Shown here piece by piece: positions 1 to 9,360 of a stretch of 64,000 bases of DNA (position 1 is its first letter; each line of letters starts with the position of its first letter). Both the position numbers and the translations under genes were made by a program. The stretch is from an uncultured Lachnospiraceae bacterium (GTDB lineage Bacteria > Bacillota > Clostridia > Lachnospirales > Lachnospiraceae): the NCBI GenBank assembly GCA_910577655.1, contig CAJTOW010000002.1:1-64000 (forward strand). Direction: 5' to 3'. The notes under the pieces are model-generated. The model saw nothing but the letters and a program-made list of their open reading frames with translations. It had not been told where the DNA came from and did not search any database.

Positions 1-1
1 C

Positions 2-422
2 AGCAGCAGTGCAGGCCAGCTCTCAGACAGCACCGGCGCAGGCCGGTCATCCGGCAGTACCGGCGCAGGCCAGTTGTCAGGCGGTACCGGAGCGGGCCAG
101 TCCCCGGGCAGTACCGGCGCACCGGTCCAGGAGCAGCCGGCAGGGGCGGAGCTTCATGCGGATTCTGCCTATATTCTTCTGGGGACCTTTGAGATCACCG
201 GCTACTGCAGCTGCGACAAGTGCTGCGGTGTCCTCCTACACGGTTGCGGTGGATCCGGAAGTGATTCCCCTGGGGACGAGGATCATGATTGACGGCGTGA
301 TCTACTGTGCCGAGGACGTGGGCAAGGCGATCCGCGGACAGATCGTTGACATTTACTTCGACAGTCATGAGGAGGCCCTGGAGTTCGGAAGGCAGAAAAA
401 GAAGGTCTACAGGGTTGAGTGA
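2..422 (+). pseudogene. Broken 3D-domain secreted protein, 3' part
   Basis: The reading frame open at the left edge (frame of base 2) encodes Gly/Ser/Thr-rich repeats of about nine residues (variants of STGAGQLSG), then the start of a 3D domain, GTFEITGYCSCDKCCG. After about base 225 that frame becomes nonsense. The next frame carries the rest of the 3D domain, with its hallmark aspartates in VAVDPEVIPLG, AEDVG and VDIYFDS, and stops at 422. The 15-20 residues expected between CCG and the first Asp motif are missing, so I infer an out-of-frame deletion near 225-240 rather than a simple base slip. 3D-domain proteins resemble MltA/Rpf-type cell-wall enzymes and are normally exported. The start lies outside the window. 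A sequencing error cannot be excluded, but it would not explain the missing residues. Confidence 0.7.
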
Positions 423-455
423 TCCACGGCTTTGTCTATTACATCGCGTCCCGGA

Positions 456-483
456 TTGCAACATATGATATAGACAATATTAT
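456..483 (+). promoter_or_regulatory. Possible sigma-A promoter for the flgB operon
   Basis: TTGCAA at 456-461 and TATTAT at 478-483 with a 16-base spacer lie just upstream of flgB, in the short AT-rich gap after the broken 3D gene. Spacing and hexamers fit a housekeeping promoter. No sigma-28 motif is seen here. This is a motif match only. Confidence 0.35.
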
Positions 484-517
484 GAATTTTATTTTTAAGA
501 AAGGATGGAACATCCAT

Positions 518-907
518 ATGTCTCAAATATACGGCAACGGTATTGCCCTCAGCGAAAAGGTACTTGATTATCTCTGGGGCCGCCAGACAGTGACGCTCAA
601 CAACATAGTCAACGTAGACACGCCAGGCTTCAAGTCCCAGTACATAACCTTTGAAGACGCCCTGGGCGAGAAGCTGCGCAAGGCCAGCGCCAGCAGCAGA
701 GGGGCCGCGGCGGTGGAACGGGCGATTGACCAGTCCCGGCTGCAGCTGCACACCACATGGAATGAGTCCAGCCGTCTTGACGGCAACAACGTTGATATGG
801 ATATGGAGCAGGTGGATCTGGTGCGCTCGGTTCTCCAGTACCAGTATCTGGTCAACTCCATTTCTAATGACATAAACCGGCTGAAAAGCGCAGCCAGAAG
901 CTTCTAA
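518..907 (+). CDS. flgB: Flagellar basal-body rod protein FlgB
   Basis: A 129-residue proximal rod protein, the usual FlgB length. FlgB is exported by the flagellar type III system and helps join the MS ring to the rod. The rod-family signature TLNNIVNVDTPGFKSQ lies near residues 25-40, and the helical C-terminal end (DLVRSVLQYQYLVNSISND) is typical. I chose the ATG at 518, which has an AAGGATGG ribosome site 8-10 bases upstream; the open frame extends further left but would add non-family sequence. It opens the large flagellar operon. Unusually, flgC does not follow: the next gene is fliE, and flgC is found about 13.4 kb downstream. Confidence 0.95.
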   Translation: MSQIYGNGIALSEKVLDYLWGRQTVTLNNIVNVDTPGFKSQYITFEDALGEKLRKASASSRGAAAVERAIDQSRLQLHTTWNESSRLDGNNVDMDMEQVDLVRSVLQYQYLVNSISNDINRLKSAARSF

Positions 908-1017
908 CCACATAAGATTCAGCAAATGACAGCTTTCGCTGACAGTCTGGCAGACCTGGACAGCCGCAAAGCTGTAAGTCCCATCAGGAGAGGACAGGAA
1001 AGGGAAGGACAAAGATT

Positions 1018-1335
1018 ATGGAACAGATTAGCTTTATCACGCCGATCAAACCGTGGGAACCGGTAGGAGACTTGTTTGAGACAAAGAAGATTACTGCCAG
1101 CCGTGGCAGTGAGCCGGTTCTATTCAAGGAAGTGTTTAAGAATGCGGTACAGCAGGTGTATACAGACGAGATGGATGTAGACAACAAAAGGTATCTCCTT
1201 GCCACGGGACAGCTTGACGATGCTCACAGTCTGCCGATTGCGGAAGCGAAAGCAGCACTTAGCCTTGACATGTTGATATCCCTGCGAAATAAGACGATTG
1301 AATCTTATAATGAATTACTTAAAATGAATGTATAG
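1018..1335 (+). CDS. fliE: Flagellar hook-basal body protein FliE
   Basis: A 105-residue small exported protein that connects the FliF MS ring to the rod. The C-terminal part (EAKAALSLDMLISLRNKTIESYNELLKM) matches the conserved FliE tail, ending in the usual Y/E-(I/L)-x-x-M pattern. A GGGAAGGA ribosome site precedes the ATG. It follows flgB after 110 bases and precedes fliF by 46 bases, the standard fliE-fliF order of Bacillota. Confidence 0.93.
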   Translation: MEQISFITPIKPWEPVGDLFETKKITASRGSEPVLFKEVFKNAVQQVYTDEMDVDNKRYLLATGQLDDAHSLPIAEAKAALSLDMLISLRNKTIESYNELLKMNV

Positions 1336-1381
1336 TGTATAAATTTCGAAATACAGATACATAGAGCAGAGGGTTGGGAAA

Positions 1382-3079
1382 GTGCAGAATATAAGTGAAC
1401 ACTGGCAGAAACTGTCAGACAAAACTAAAAAATTGTTAATAGCGATTGTGGCAGGTACAGTAGCAATCGCTATTTTGGCTGTGGCGGCGTTAAAGCTGAC
1501 AGAGAACAAAGATTACAGCGTCCTGTTCACAGGACTGAATCAGGAGGAGGCGCAGCAGGTAGTTGCCCTGCTCCAGGAACAGGGATATCCATACCGTTAC
1601 GATGACCGGAACGGCGCCATACAGATGCCCAGCGCCAGCGTGGACCAGGCCAGGGTTCAGCTTTTGAGCGAGGGTTATCCCAAGAGTGGATTTACATACG
1701 ACATGTACCGGAACAATTCCGGTCTCATGACAACCGAATCAGACAAGAAACAGTACACCCGCTACGAGCTTCAGGACCGTCTGGGCGCCCAGATCCGTCT
1801 CTTTGAGGGTGTCCAGGACGCCAAGGTAACCATCGCCGAGGCCGCTGAACAGAAATATGCCCTGGACGATGACAGCGCCGTAGAGGCATCCGCCGCGGTC
1901 ACCGTGACCATGAAGACCGGACAGAGTCTGACAGACAGTCAGGCGGCAGCCATCAAGAACCTGATCAGCAGAGCCGTCCGGGGCATGAATTTCACCCAGG
2001 TGTCCGTCTTTGACGCAGAGTCTATGACAGAGGTGGGCAGCAGTGACGGCACCGGAGGCAATGAAGAATACACCGAGCTGGTGGCCCAGATCGAGAACCA
2101 TATCGCCAGCAATGTGCGCCGTGTTTTAGAGAAACTTTACGGCCAGGGCAAGGTAGCGGTATCAGTCAAGGGAACCTTAAACACCGACAAGCTGATCCAG
2201 GAGATCACCCGGTACAATGTCCCGGAGAAGATCGACGAGGAAGATAAGACCGGCCTTCTCCAGAGAGAAGAAACCTCCTTTGAGAATTCCGGCAGCACAG
2301 ACCAGCAGGCCGGCGGTGTGGCAGGGGCAGATGCCAATGCAGACACCCCCCGCTATACGGCGAACGCAGGAGGCGGAGCCACTTCAGACAGCTATGCCAA
2401 TGGCACAGCCGCCCGTGACTGGCTCTTTGACTCCATCAGGGAGCAGCGTCAGGTGGATCCGGGTGTTCTTGAGAATACCACCATCGGTGTGGTGATCGAC
2501 ACCGACGATACAGCCATACCGGAGCGGAACCTGATCAGTCTGGTGGCCAACTCTGCCGGTATCAGCCAGGAGGAAGCCAATACCAAGATCACCATTATCC
2601 GCGCGTTGTCGGCAGAGAGCCGGGCAGCCCAGGACGTACCCATCGTGGTACCGCCGGATATTATACCGCCGGATGAGGGCGGCGGATTGCCATTACCGAT
2701 TATCATCGCCCTGATTGCAGGCGGCATCCTGATCCTGCTGCTGCTTATTCTTCTGATTACACGCCGCAGGAGAAAGAAGAAGGGCGGAGAAGAAGAAGGA
2801 GCGGAGATCGAGGATACCGGCGAAGGCGGCGAGTGGCCGCAGGCCGAGGAAGCGGAGGAGGCTCCGCCTATGACCGAGACGGCGCGCCAGATTGCCCAGG
2901 AAGACGCTGAGATGGAACAGAATGAGGAGATCCTCAATCTTCGTATGCAGCGGAGCCTGAAACTGAAACAGAATATCGGCGACTTCATCGAGCAGAACCC
3001 GCAGATCGCGGCGAAGCTGATGCAGAGCTGGCTGAGAGGGGAGGAAGCCGGAAGTGGCGAAAGCAGAAAACACAAGTAA
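1382..3079 (+). CDS. fliF: Flagellar MS-ring protein FliF
   Basis: A 565-residue membrane protein that forms the MS ring, the base on which the flagellum is built. It has an N-terminal membrane helix (about residues 18-38), YscJ/FliF ring-building domains, a periplasm-side-equivalent Gly/Ala-rich segment, a second membrane helix (about 437-460, PLPIIIALIAGGILILLLLILL) and an Arg/Lys then acidic cytoplasmic tail that binds FliG. The start is GTG at 1382 with a purine-rich site just before it. The 3' end overlaps fliG by 26 bases, suggesting translational coupling. Confidence 0.96.
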   Translation: MQNISEHWQKLSDKTKKLLIAIVAGTVAIAILAVAALKLTENKDYSVLFTGLNQEEAQQVVALLQEQGYPYRYDDRNGAIQMPSASVDQARVQLLSEGYPKSGFTYDMYRNNSGLMTTESDKKQYTRYELQDRLGAQIRLFEGVQDAKVTIAEAAEQKYALDDDSAVEASAAVTVTMKTGQSLTDSQAAAIKNLISRAVRGMNFTQVSVFDAESMTEVGSSDGTGGNEEYTELVAQIENHIASNVRRVLEKLYGQGKVAVSVKGTLNTDKLIQEITRYNVPEKIDEEDKTGLLQREETSFENSGSTDQQAGGVAGADANADTPRYTANAGGGATSDSYANGTAARDWLFDSIREQRQVDPGVLENTTIGVVIDTDDTAIPERNLISLVANSAGISQEEANTKITIIRALSAESRAAQDVPIVVPPDIIPPDEGGGLPLPIIIALIAGGILILLLLILLITRRRRKKKGGEEEGAEIEDTGEGGEWPQAEEAEEAPPMTETARQIAQEDAEMEQNEEILNLRMQRSLKLKQNIGDFIEQNPQIAAKLMQSWLRGEEAGSGESRKHK

Positions 3080-4115
3080 GCCAGAGGGCGCAGATGAGAT
3101 CGCGGAACTGAAACCCCTGGATACCAAGCAGAAGGCTGCGATTGTCGTAGTCTCCCTGGGGGCTGACAAGGCTTCCCAGATCTACAAATACTTAAATGAG
3201 CAGGACATTGAAGACCTGACCTTTGAAGTAGCCAAGATGGGCAAAACCACCAACGCGCAGGTGGAAGGCGCCCTGGACGAATTTTATAAGCTGTGTCTCA
3301 CCCACAAGATGATGACCGACGGCGGTCTGGAGTACGCCCGGGATGTTCTGGAGAAGGCATTTGGCGAATCTACCGCCAGATCCCTCCTGGAAAAGGTGTC
3401 CAAGACACTCCAGTCCAGACCGTTCAACTTCTTCATGAAAGGAGACCCAAAGGCCCTCCTTTCCCTGCTGCAGCATGAGCGGCCCCAGGTTATAGCCCTG
3501 ATCATGTCTTACATGGACGCGGAGCAGGCGGCCAAAGTGCTGGAGCAGCTTCCCGAGACCAAGCGGATCCCCACCGTGGAGGCCATGGCCAATATGGATA
3601 GGGTATCCCCCGAAGCCATAGCCATCGTGGAGGAAGAGATGAAGCGTAAGTTTGCCACCATTATCACCAGCGAGGACAACATGAACCTGGGCGGTATCGA
3701 CTTCGTGGCAGATATCATGAACAACGTAGACCGCAGCAGCGAGCGGCGAATCTTCGAAGAACTGGATAAGACCAACCCGGATCTGTGCCAGAGCATCAAA
3801 GACAAGATGTTCGTATTCGAGAACATCCTGGATATGGATGATCGTTCCGTACAGCGCTTTATCCGCGACTGTGATGCCAAGGATGTTGTATTTGCCCTTA
3901 AGAATGCTTCCGAGGAGATGAAGTCCCTGTTCTTCTCCAACATGTCCAAACGTATGGCTGAGACCGTCAAGGGCGATCTGGAGACCACGACCAACGTGAG
4001 GCTGAAGGATGTTGAGGAAGCCCAGCAGCGCATTGTGAACATTATACGTTCCCTTGAGGAGGCTGGAGAGGTGATCATCAGCAAGGGAGGCGACGAACAG
4101 GATGTCTTCTTGTAA
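3054..4115 (+). CDS. fliG: Flagellar motor switch protein FliG
   Basis: A 353-residue C-ring protein that couples MotA torque to FliF and FliM. The N-terminal domain (KQKAAIVVVSLGADKASQIY, about residues 24-43) is the FliF-binding part. The middle domain holds the conserved EHPQ-type motif, here HERPQVIAL (about residue 141). The C-terminal domain carries charged torque-helix residues (RSVQRFIRDCDAKDVVFALK). GTG start at 3054 inside fliF, with GAGGAAG upstream. Confidence 0.97.
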   Translation: MAKAENTSKPEGADEIAELKPLDTKQKAAIVVVSLGADKASQIYKYLNEQDIEDLTFEVAKMGKTTNAQVEGALDEFYKLCLTHKMMTDGGLEYARDVLEKAFGESTARSLLEKVSKTLQSRPFNFFMKGDPKALLSLLQHERPQVIALIMSYMDAEQAAKVLEQLPETKRIPTVEAMANMDRVSPEAIAIVEEEMKRKFATIITSEDNMNLGGIDFVADIMNNVDRSSERRIFEELDKTNPDLCQSIKDKMFVFENILDMDDRSVQRFIRDCDAKDVVFALKNASEEMKSLFFSNMSKRMAETVKGDLETTTNVRLKDVEEAQQRIVNIIRSLEEAGEVIISKGGDEQDVFL

Positions 4116-4941
4116 GGGCGTTGTAAAATCCGGCAAAGCCGTCCAGGTCCGGCGCTTCGTGCCGCCGGCCGAGACCGTGAATCCCCATGGGAAGCCGGAG
4201 AAGGCTGAGCGGCCGGACGGCCAGAAGAAGAACACCTCCAGATCCTCCGGAGAGGTCTGGGTATCCAATGACGAGAGTCAGGAGGCCTACAACCAGGCCA
4301 GCCAGATCAAGGAGGGCGCCAGAGAAGAGGCACGCAGCATCATCCAGAGAGCCAACCAGACAGCCGAGGACATTCTCCAGGAGGCCAGAGACCAGGCGGA
4401 GCAGATCCGCAGGGAAGCCAGAGAGCAGGGCTACCAGGAGGGTCATGCCCAGGGCCGGGAGGAAGGCACGGCCGCGGCAAGGGAAGAATATCATGCCGCC
4501 TGTCAGGAGAGCCTGGATGCCTTTAAGCAGGATATGGAGCGGGCTCTGGCTTCGGTTCAGGAAGCCAAGGAACACTGCGTGAAGCGGTATCTGGAAGAGC
4601 TGAAGAACTGCTCTATAGCTATAGCCGAGAAGGTGATCCACATCAGCTTAAGCTCCAGCGGGGAGATCATCAAGAGGATGATTCTGGCAGAGACCGAGCG
4701 GATGAATAAGGTTGCCTGGGTGAAGATCTATATGGAAAAGACAGACTATGAGCTGATGATGCAGACCGACGCCGATGTGATCGGTGAGCTGTCCAGACTT
4801 TCCGACAACATCAAGTTCATTGTCATGGAGAAAGAACAGACCGGCAGCTGCATCATAGAGCTGCCCAGCGAGATCATAGATATCAGTGTGGACACCCAGA
4901 TGGAGAACATAAAAGAGATCATGGGAAGTGTCCGGATGTAG
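4102..4941 (+). CDS. fliH: Flagellar assembly protein FliH
   Basis: A 279-residue regulator of the export ATPase FliI. It is rich in Glu, Gln, Arg and Ala across residues 55-150, a long coiled coil with REEARSIIQRANQTAEDIL-type heptads and a short Gly-containing stretch (EQGYQEGHAQGREEG) typical of FliH glycine repeats. The globular C-terminal FliH/YscL domain follows (VIHISLSSSGEIIKRMI onward). It overlaps fliG by 14 bases and lies 27 bases before fliI, as in most flagellar operons. Confidence 0.93.
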   Translation: MSSCKGVVKSGKAVQVRRFVPPAETVNPHGKPEKAERPDGQKKNTSRSSGEVWVSNDESQEAYNQASQIKEGAREEARSIIQRANQTAEDILQEARDQAEQIRREAREQGYQEGHAQGREEGTAAAREEYHAACQESLDAFKQDMERALASVQEAKEHCVKRYLEELKNCSIAIAEKVIHISLSSSGEIIKRMILAETERMNKVAWVKIYMEKTDYELMMQTDADVIGELSRLSDNIKFIVMEKEQTGSCIIELPSEIIDISVDTQMENIKEIMGSVRM

Positions 4942-4968
4942 CTGGACCACAGATAGGAAAGAACGCCA

Positions 4969-6273
4969 ATGTATGAACATATACCACAGCTGATCAGAAA
5001 GTCAGAAACCGTGGGACGTGTAGGGAAAATCGAAAATGTTGTGGGAATGTCCATGGAGGCATCCGGAAGCCGTGCGGGGATCGGGGATCTGGTGATGATC
5101 TACAATGAAGAGCAGAACCAGCAGATGCCTGCGGAGGTAGTAGGCTTTAAGGATGGCAAGATCCAGCTGATGACCTATGAGGCCACCAGCGGCATCACCT
5201 CCGGAAGCTTTGTCCGCAATACCAGACGCCGTCTCAAGGTGCCGGTAGGCAATTTCCTGCGGGGCAGGATCATCAATGCCATGGGAGAACCCATGGATGG
5301 TGGTTCCGGATTTACAAGCACCGAATATTATACAGTAAACAGCAGTTACACCAACCCTCTGAACCGTCCGCCCATCCGGGAGCGTCTGGAATTCGGCGTC
5401 AAGGCCATTGACGGGTTCAATACCATCGGCAAGGGACAGAGGATCGGAATATTCGCCGGTTCCGGCGTAGGCAAGAGTACCCTTATGGGTATGATCGCCA
5501 AGAATGTAAAGACCGATATCAATGTCATCGCCCTGGTGGGCGAGCGCGGCCGTGAGGTGCTGGAATTCATCCAGAAGGATCTGGGAGAGGAAGGCATGAG
5601 CCGGTCTGTCCTGGTAGTGGCTACGTCAGACCAGCCTGCCATGCTCCGGATGAAATGTCCTCTGGTGGCTACCACCATTGCAGAATATTTCCGGGACCAG
5701 GGGCTGGATGTCCTTCTGATGATGGACTCCCTGACACGTTATGCCATGGCTCAGCGTGAGATCGGTCTGGCGATCGGTGAACCCCCGATTGCCAGAGGCT
5801 ATACGCCGTCCATTTACGCAGAGTTCCCCAAGCTTCTGGAACGGAGCGGGAACTTCAACAAGGGCTCCATCACAGGAGTATACACGGTTCTGGTAGAAGG
5901 TGACGATACCAATGAGCCTATCGCGGATACGGTTCGTGGTATTCTGGACGGGCATATCGTCCTGAGCCGCCAGCTTGCCAATGAGAACCATTTTCCGGCT
6001 ATTGATATCGGGGCCAGTATCTCCCGACTGATGGTGGAGATCGTGCCCCAGGAGCACCGGGAGTCAGCCTCCCGTCTGCGCAATCTCCTGGGACTTTACC
6101 AGAAGAATGCGGATCTGATCTCCATAGGCGCCTACAAGAAGGGCACCAATCCGGCCCTGGATGAGGCCGTGGCCAAGATAGGCCGCATCAACAGATTTTT
6201 GCAGCAGGATATTAATGAGAGCTTTTCTTATGAGGAAACCCTGGGGCTGATGGCGGAGATCGCAGGCAGATAG
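4969..6273 (+). CDS. fliI: Flagellum-specific ATPase FliI
   Basis: A 434-residue F1-beta-like ATPase that energises flagellar type III export. The Walker A motif GSGVGKST is near residue 165, the Walker B region (VLLMMDSLTRYAMAQREI) near 245-262, and the family signature PSIYAEFPKLLERSG near 283. Length and domain order are standard. It sits between fliH and fliJ, its physical partners. Confidence 0.97.
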   Translation: MYEHIPQLIRKSETVGRVGKIENVVGMSMEASGSRAGIGDLVMIYNEEQNQQMPAEVVGFKDGKIQLMTYEATSGITSGSFVRNTRRRLKVPVGNFLRGRIINAMGEPMDGGSGFTSTEYYTVNSSYTNPLNRPPIRERLEFGVKAIDGFNTIGKGQRIGIFAGSGVGKSTLMGMIAKNVKTDINVIALVGERGREVLEFIQKDLGEEGMSRSVLVVATSDQPAMLRMKCPLVATTIAEYFRDQGLDVLLMMDSLTRYAMAQREIGLAIGEPPIARGYTPSIYAEFPKLLERSGNFNKGSITGVYTVLVEGDDTNEPIADTVRGILDGHIVLSRQLANENHFPAIDIGASISRLMVEIVPQEHRESASRLRNLLGLYQKNADLISIGAYKKGTNPALDEAVAKIGRINRFLQQDINESFSYEETLGLMAEIAGR

Positions 6274-6331
6274 AGCCTGCGATGCCTCATCGGCATTCCG
6301 TTCAGAAGATCTTGATCTGGAGGAACATACA

Positions 6332-6778
6332 GTGAAAAAATTTCAATACAGTCTGGAAACAGTCCTTACCTACAAGCAGCAGGTACTGGACAACGAGAAG
6401 GCGGAACACGCCGCCATCCTGAACCGGGTACGTCAGAAGAATGAAGAGATCCGTTTGTTGAAAAGGGATCTCATGGGCTTCCAGAAAGGCTTTGACGAGT
6501 CCAAGTCCCTGGGAGCGCCCATAGAGGACTTTCGTCTCTATGATATGTGTATAGGGCTGGTGGAGGACCAGATCACTTTCCAGAAGGAACAGCTGGCCAC
6601 CCTGAAAAAGAAAGAAGAGAAGAAGAAGCAGGAAGTGATCGCTGCCAAGGTGGATACCTCCAAGTTCGAGAAGCTCAAGGACCGCCGCATGGTAGAATAC
6701 CGCAAGGCAGAGGCCAAGGAAGAAGAAGCCTTCATTGAGGAGTTCGTAGTCCATGGCCGGACGGCGGTGGAAGCATAA
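6332..6778 (+). CDS. fliJ: Flagellar export protein FliJ
   Basis: A 148-residue, almost wholly alpha-helical coiled-coil protein (FQYSLETVLTYKQQVLDNEK at the start is the FliJ family opening). FliJ acts as a chaperone-escort and as the central stalk in the FliI ATPase ring. GTG start at 6332 behind GGAGGAA. Residues 85-105 are strongly Lys/Glu-rich (KKKEEKKKQEV). Followed by a 215-base gap before fliK. Confidence 0.9.
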   Translation: MKKFQYSLETVLTYKQQVLDNEKAEHAAILNRVRQKNEEIRLLKRDLMGFQKGFDESKSLGAPIEDFRLYDMCIGLVEDQITFQKEQLATLKKKEEKKKQEVIAAKVDTSKFEKLKDRRMVEYRKAEAKEEEAFIEEFVVHGRTAVEA

Positions 6779-6818
6779 CAGCCCAGGCTCTGACAGTTCC
6801 ACAGAGCATATGATTTTG

Positions 6819-6848
6819 ATAATACCAGCCGGAGACGGCTGATATTAT
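6819..6848 (+). other. Intra-operon hairpin between fliJ and fliK
   Basis: ATAATA (6819-6824), a C.A mismatch, then CAGCCG with a GAGA tetraloop and CGGCTG, closed by TATTAT (6843-6848). There is no U run after it, so it does not look like an intrinsic terminator. It could be an RNA-stability or processing element. The rest of the 215-base gap shows no gene. Confidence 0.6.
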
Positions 6849-6993
6849 ATAGTGAGCACCCGGTAAATGCAGATCAGAGACACGGCATGAGCCTGGTGTG
6901 AACATACACCTGGTCACTTAGCCGGTGCACGCCATAAGGCGAAGCGCAAGGCTGGTGGGTACGGTGTTACCATAAAAGGAAAGGAGGAAGATA

Positions 6994-8232
6994 ATGGCAG
7001 GAATTAATATGGCACAGCTGACCGGCACCAGTTCCGTCAAAGCATCATCCACAGCAAAGACCAGTGGGTCAGCATCTTCCAGGGAAAGCTCCAGGACCGA
7101 TTTTGCCAGTATGATCCAGGGCAAGACTAAGGAGAATACCACAGAAGAGTCAGGCAGCGCTAAGCCGGCCAAAGGCCAGGAGCAGGCAGCCGGCAAAGCA
7201 GATAACACTGATAAGGCAGACAACACCGACAAGACTGCCGGAAAGCAGGAAGCGGCAGAGAAGCCGGGGAAAACCCAGGACAAAGAATCAGCCGAAAACC
7301 TTGCAGAGATCCAGGCAGCCCTCAGCCAGATGATGGTACAGAATCTGGATACAGCGCAGGTTCTGACAGAGCAGCTTACAGCATCTGTTGAACAGCTTCA
7401 GGCTATTGCCCAGGGCAAGGTACTGGAATCGGTTCAGGAAGCCGCGGCCGGCAGCCAGGAGGAGAATATCCAGGTAGCCGTGGACAAAACGGCCATGGCA
7501 GATGAAGTTACCGGAAGCATCCAGAACTACGCATCTGTGGCAGCAAACCCGGAGCCTGTCAAGGCGGCAGGAGAGCAGACCCAGGAAAAGCCGGTTCAGG
7601 CAGTGGAGACACTGGCAGCCCAGACCCAGCAGATCGCCTCAGGCGGTGAGATCCAGAAGCTGGCAGCGGAAACATCCGGAGACTCCCGCAGACAGGAGAC
7701 CGGAGAGAGAGAGAACAGCCAGAGCCAGGAAGGATCCGTATCCATCCAGGAACTGATGGCCTCAGGCATGACCAGGGCCACTTCTACAGAGCATTTCACA
7801 TCCGTGGAGATGCCCCGCGGGGAGACGATCACCGTCCCCACCACACCAGAGACATTCCCTCAGGATGTAGGCACCAGGCTGGCAGCATCCCTTCCCAGGA
7901 CAGACGGCACTCTGACCATTGAGCTGGAGCCGGCAGCCCTTGGCAAGATGACTATCAAGGTAGTCTACGAGGCAGGCAAGGCGGCGGTATCCATCGTCTC
8001 GGCCAATCCCAGAACCGTAGAGCTTTTAAGCCAGAACGCCGGCGAGATCGCCAGGATCCTGGAAGAGCGCACCGGACAGGTCACTGAGGTGTATACACCC
8101 GATCCCAGACAGTCTATGGAAGACGGTCAGGCCGGACAGGAGCGCCAGCAGCATCAGCAGGAGAACCCTGAGAAGGAGAAACACGACCAGACAGAGTCAT
8201 TTACCCAGATGCTCAGACTGGGGCTTGTGTAA
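6994..8232 (+). CDS. fliK: Flagellar hook-length control protein FliK
   Basis: A 412-residue exported ruler protein that sets hook length and switches export specificity through FlhB. The N-terminal 280 residues are low-complexity, rich in Ala, Gln, Glu, Thr and Ser, as in other FliK proteins. The C-terminal FliK domain (about 295-360) has the conserved core LTIELEPAALGKMTIKVVYEAG followed by a Gln-rich tail. AAAGGAGGAAG precedes the ATG. Position between fliJ and flgD supports the call. Confidence 0.92.
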   Translation: MAGINMAQLTGTSSVKASSTAKTSGSASSRESSRTDFASMIQGKTKENTTEESGSAKPAKGQEQAAGKADNTDKADNTDKTAGKQEAAEKPGKTQDKESAENLAEIQAALSQMMVQNLDTAQVLTEQLTASVEQLQAIAQGKVLESVQEAAAGSQEENIQVAVDKTAMADEVTGSIQNYASVAANPEPVKAAGEQTQEKPVQAVETLAAQTQQIASGGEIQKLAAETSGDSRRQETGERENSQSQEGSVSIQELMASGMTRATSTEHFTSVEMPRGETITVPTTPETFPQDVGTRLAASLPRTDGTLTIELEPAALGKMTIKVVYEAGKAAVSIVSANPRTVELLSQNAGEIARILEERTGQVTEVYTPDPRQSMEDGQAGQERQQHQQENPEKEKHDQTESFTQMLRLGLV

Positions 8233-8264
8233 ATCCCGTCAACACGTATCGTGTGAAGCGGGAT
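8233..8264 (+). other. Hairpin directly after fliK
   Basis: ATCCCG (8233-8238) pairs with CGGGAT (8259-8264), enclosing a perfect inner stem ACACG-TAT-CGTGT. It begins right after the fliK stop codon and has no U tract, so read-through into flgD is expected. Confidence 0.55.
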
Positions 8265-8330
8265 ACACCGGAATACACGGTACATAGGAATCTTGTGACG
8301 GGATACCTAGAGTTAAGGAGGAAACAAACT

Positions 8331-8930
8331 ATGGCAGTTGGTGAGATTAGCGGAGTTTCTGATCCGTATACCCAACAGTACTATTCACATGGCTCGACAG
8401 AGAAGAATACACTGACCATTACCAGCTATTTCCAGTTATTGGCAGCACAGCTTGCCAACCAGGATATGACCAATCCCATGGACAACAGCGAGATGATGAA
8501 CCAGATGACCCAGATGGCTATGGTACAGTCCCTGACAGCCATGACCGAATCCATCCAGACATCTACAGCCGTATCTACACAGACATACGCGGCTGGACTG
8601 GTAGGACAGGAGATTACCGTGGCAGTCACCGAAGAAGGGGACAATGATACCCAGACAGCGGTTGGCGTCAAATACGGCAAGGTGGAAAAGGTAAGCTTCG
8701 TAGGCGGAAGCCCTTATATCTACCTGGAAGGCGATAAGAAAGCCTACCCTCTGAGTTATGTCTTAGGCATGGGCAAGATCGACAATCCTTATGAAGATAA
8801 GACAGAAGGCGAAGAGGACGGCAAAGGCGATTCGGATGATTCCGGCACCACGACCCCGCCAGAGGGTGTGAATGGCGCCGATCCGGCAAGGAACAGTAAC
8901 CCCTTATACGATCCCAGCTTATTCATCTAA
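8331..8930 (+). CDS. flgD: Flagellar hook capping protein FlgD
   Basis: A 199-residue scaffold protein needed to polymerise FlgE into the hook. The FlgD N-terminal signature is clear: FQLLAAQLANQDMTNPMDNSEMMNQM (about residues 33-58). Residues 95-145 fit the short beta-domain, and the C-terminal 50 residues are acidic and disordered (TEGEEDGKGDSDDSG). The ATG at 8331 has a strong AAGGAGG site 8 bases before it; the frame is open upstream to 8253 but that stretch overlaps the fliK hairpin region and has no family match. Confidence 0.94.
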   Translation: MAVGEISGVSDPYTQQYYSHGSTEKNTLTITSYFQLLAAQLANQDMTNPMDNSEMMNQMTQMAMVQSLTAMTESIQTSTAVSTQTYAAGLVGQEITVAVTEEGDNDTQTAVGVKYGKVEKVSFVGGSPYIYLEGDKKAYPLSYVLGMGKIDNPYEDKTEGEEDGKGDSDDSGTTTPPEGVNGADPARNSNPLYDPSLFI

Positions 8931-8960
8931 GATTTACACGCGGCTGGAAAGGAGCAATTT

Positions 8961-9347
8961 ATGGGAATAAACGGAGTAAACCATCTTAAATATGGCAGTG
9001 CCTCCGGTGTGGAACAGACACAGTCCCCCGCCAGGCAGGCAAAAGGAAATGTCAGTTTTGGCGAAATGCTTCAGGAACGGGCCAGAGAGAAAGACAGCCT
9101 GAACTTTTCCAAGCACGCCGCGAAACGTCTGGATGAGAGAGGGATACAGCTTGACAGCAGTCTCCTGGGCAATCTGGAACACGCGGTGGAGGAAGCGCGG
9201 AAGAAAGGCGCAAAGGATGTAGCCATCATCGGCAGCCAGGGCGTCTTCATCGTCAATGTGCCCAACAACATCGTAGTCACCACCATGTCACAGGATGATA
9301 CAGAGAAGAAAATCTTTACCAATATTGACAGTGCTGTTCTTATATAG
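8961..9347 (+). CDS. Flagellar operon protein, TIGR02530-like
   Basis: A 128-residue protein of the small family found between flgD and flgE in clostridia and bacilli. The core SFGEMLQERAREKDSLNFSKHAAKRLDERGI and the C-terminal VAIIGSQGVFIVNVPNNIVVTT match what I recall of that family; the exact function is unknown. A role in hook assembly is inferred only from position. AAAGGAGC precedes the ATG. Confidence 0.8.
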   Translation: MGINGVNHLKYGSASGVEQTQSPARQAKGNVSFGEMLQERAREKDSLNFSKHAAKRLDERGIQLDSSLLGNLEHAVEEARKKGAKDVAIIGSQGVFIVNVPNNIVVTTMSQDDTEKKIFTNIDSAVLI

Positions 9348-9360
9348 GCAGGACCGAAAG

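Noticed and set aside
225..245. Programmed frameshift in the 3D-domain gene
   Set aside because: No slippery heptamer is seen, and conserved residues are missing at the junction, so a deletion fits better.
407..1012. Minus-strand 201-residue open frame over flgB
   Set aside because: It is the antisense shadow of flgB and the flanking gaps.
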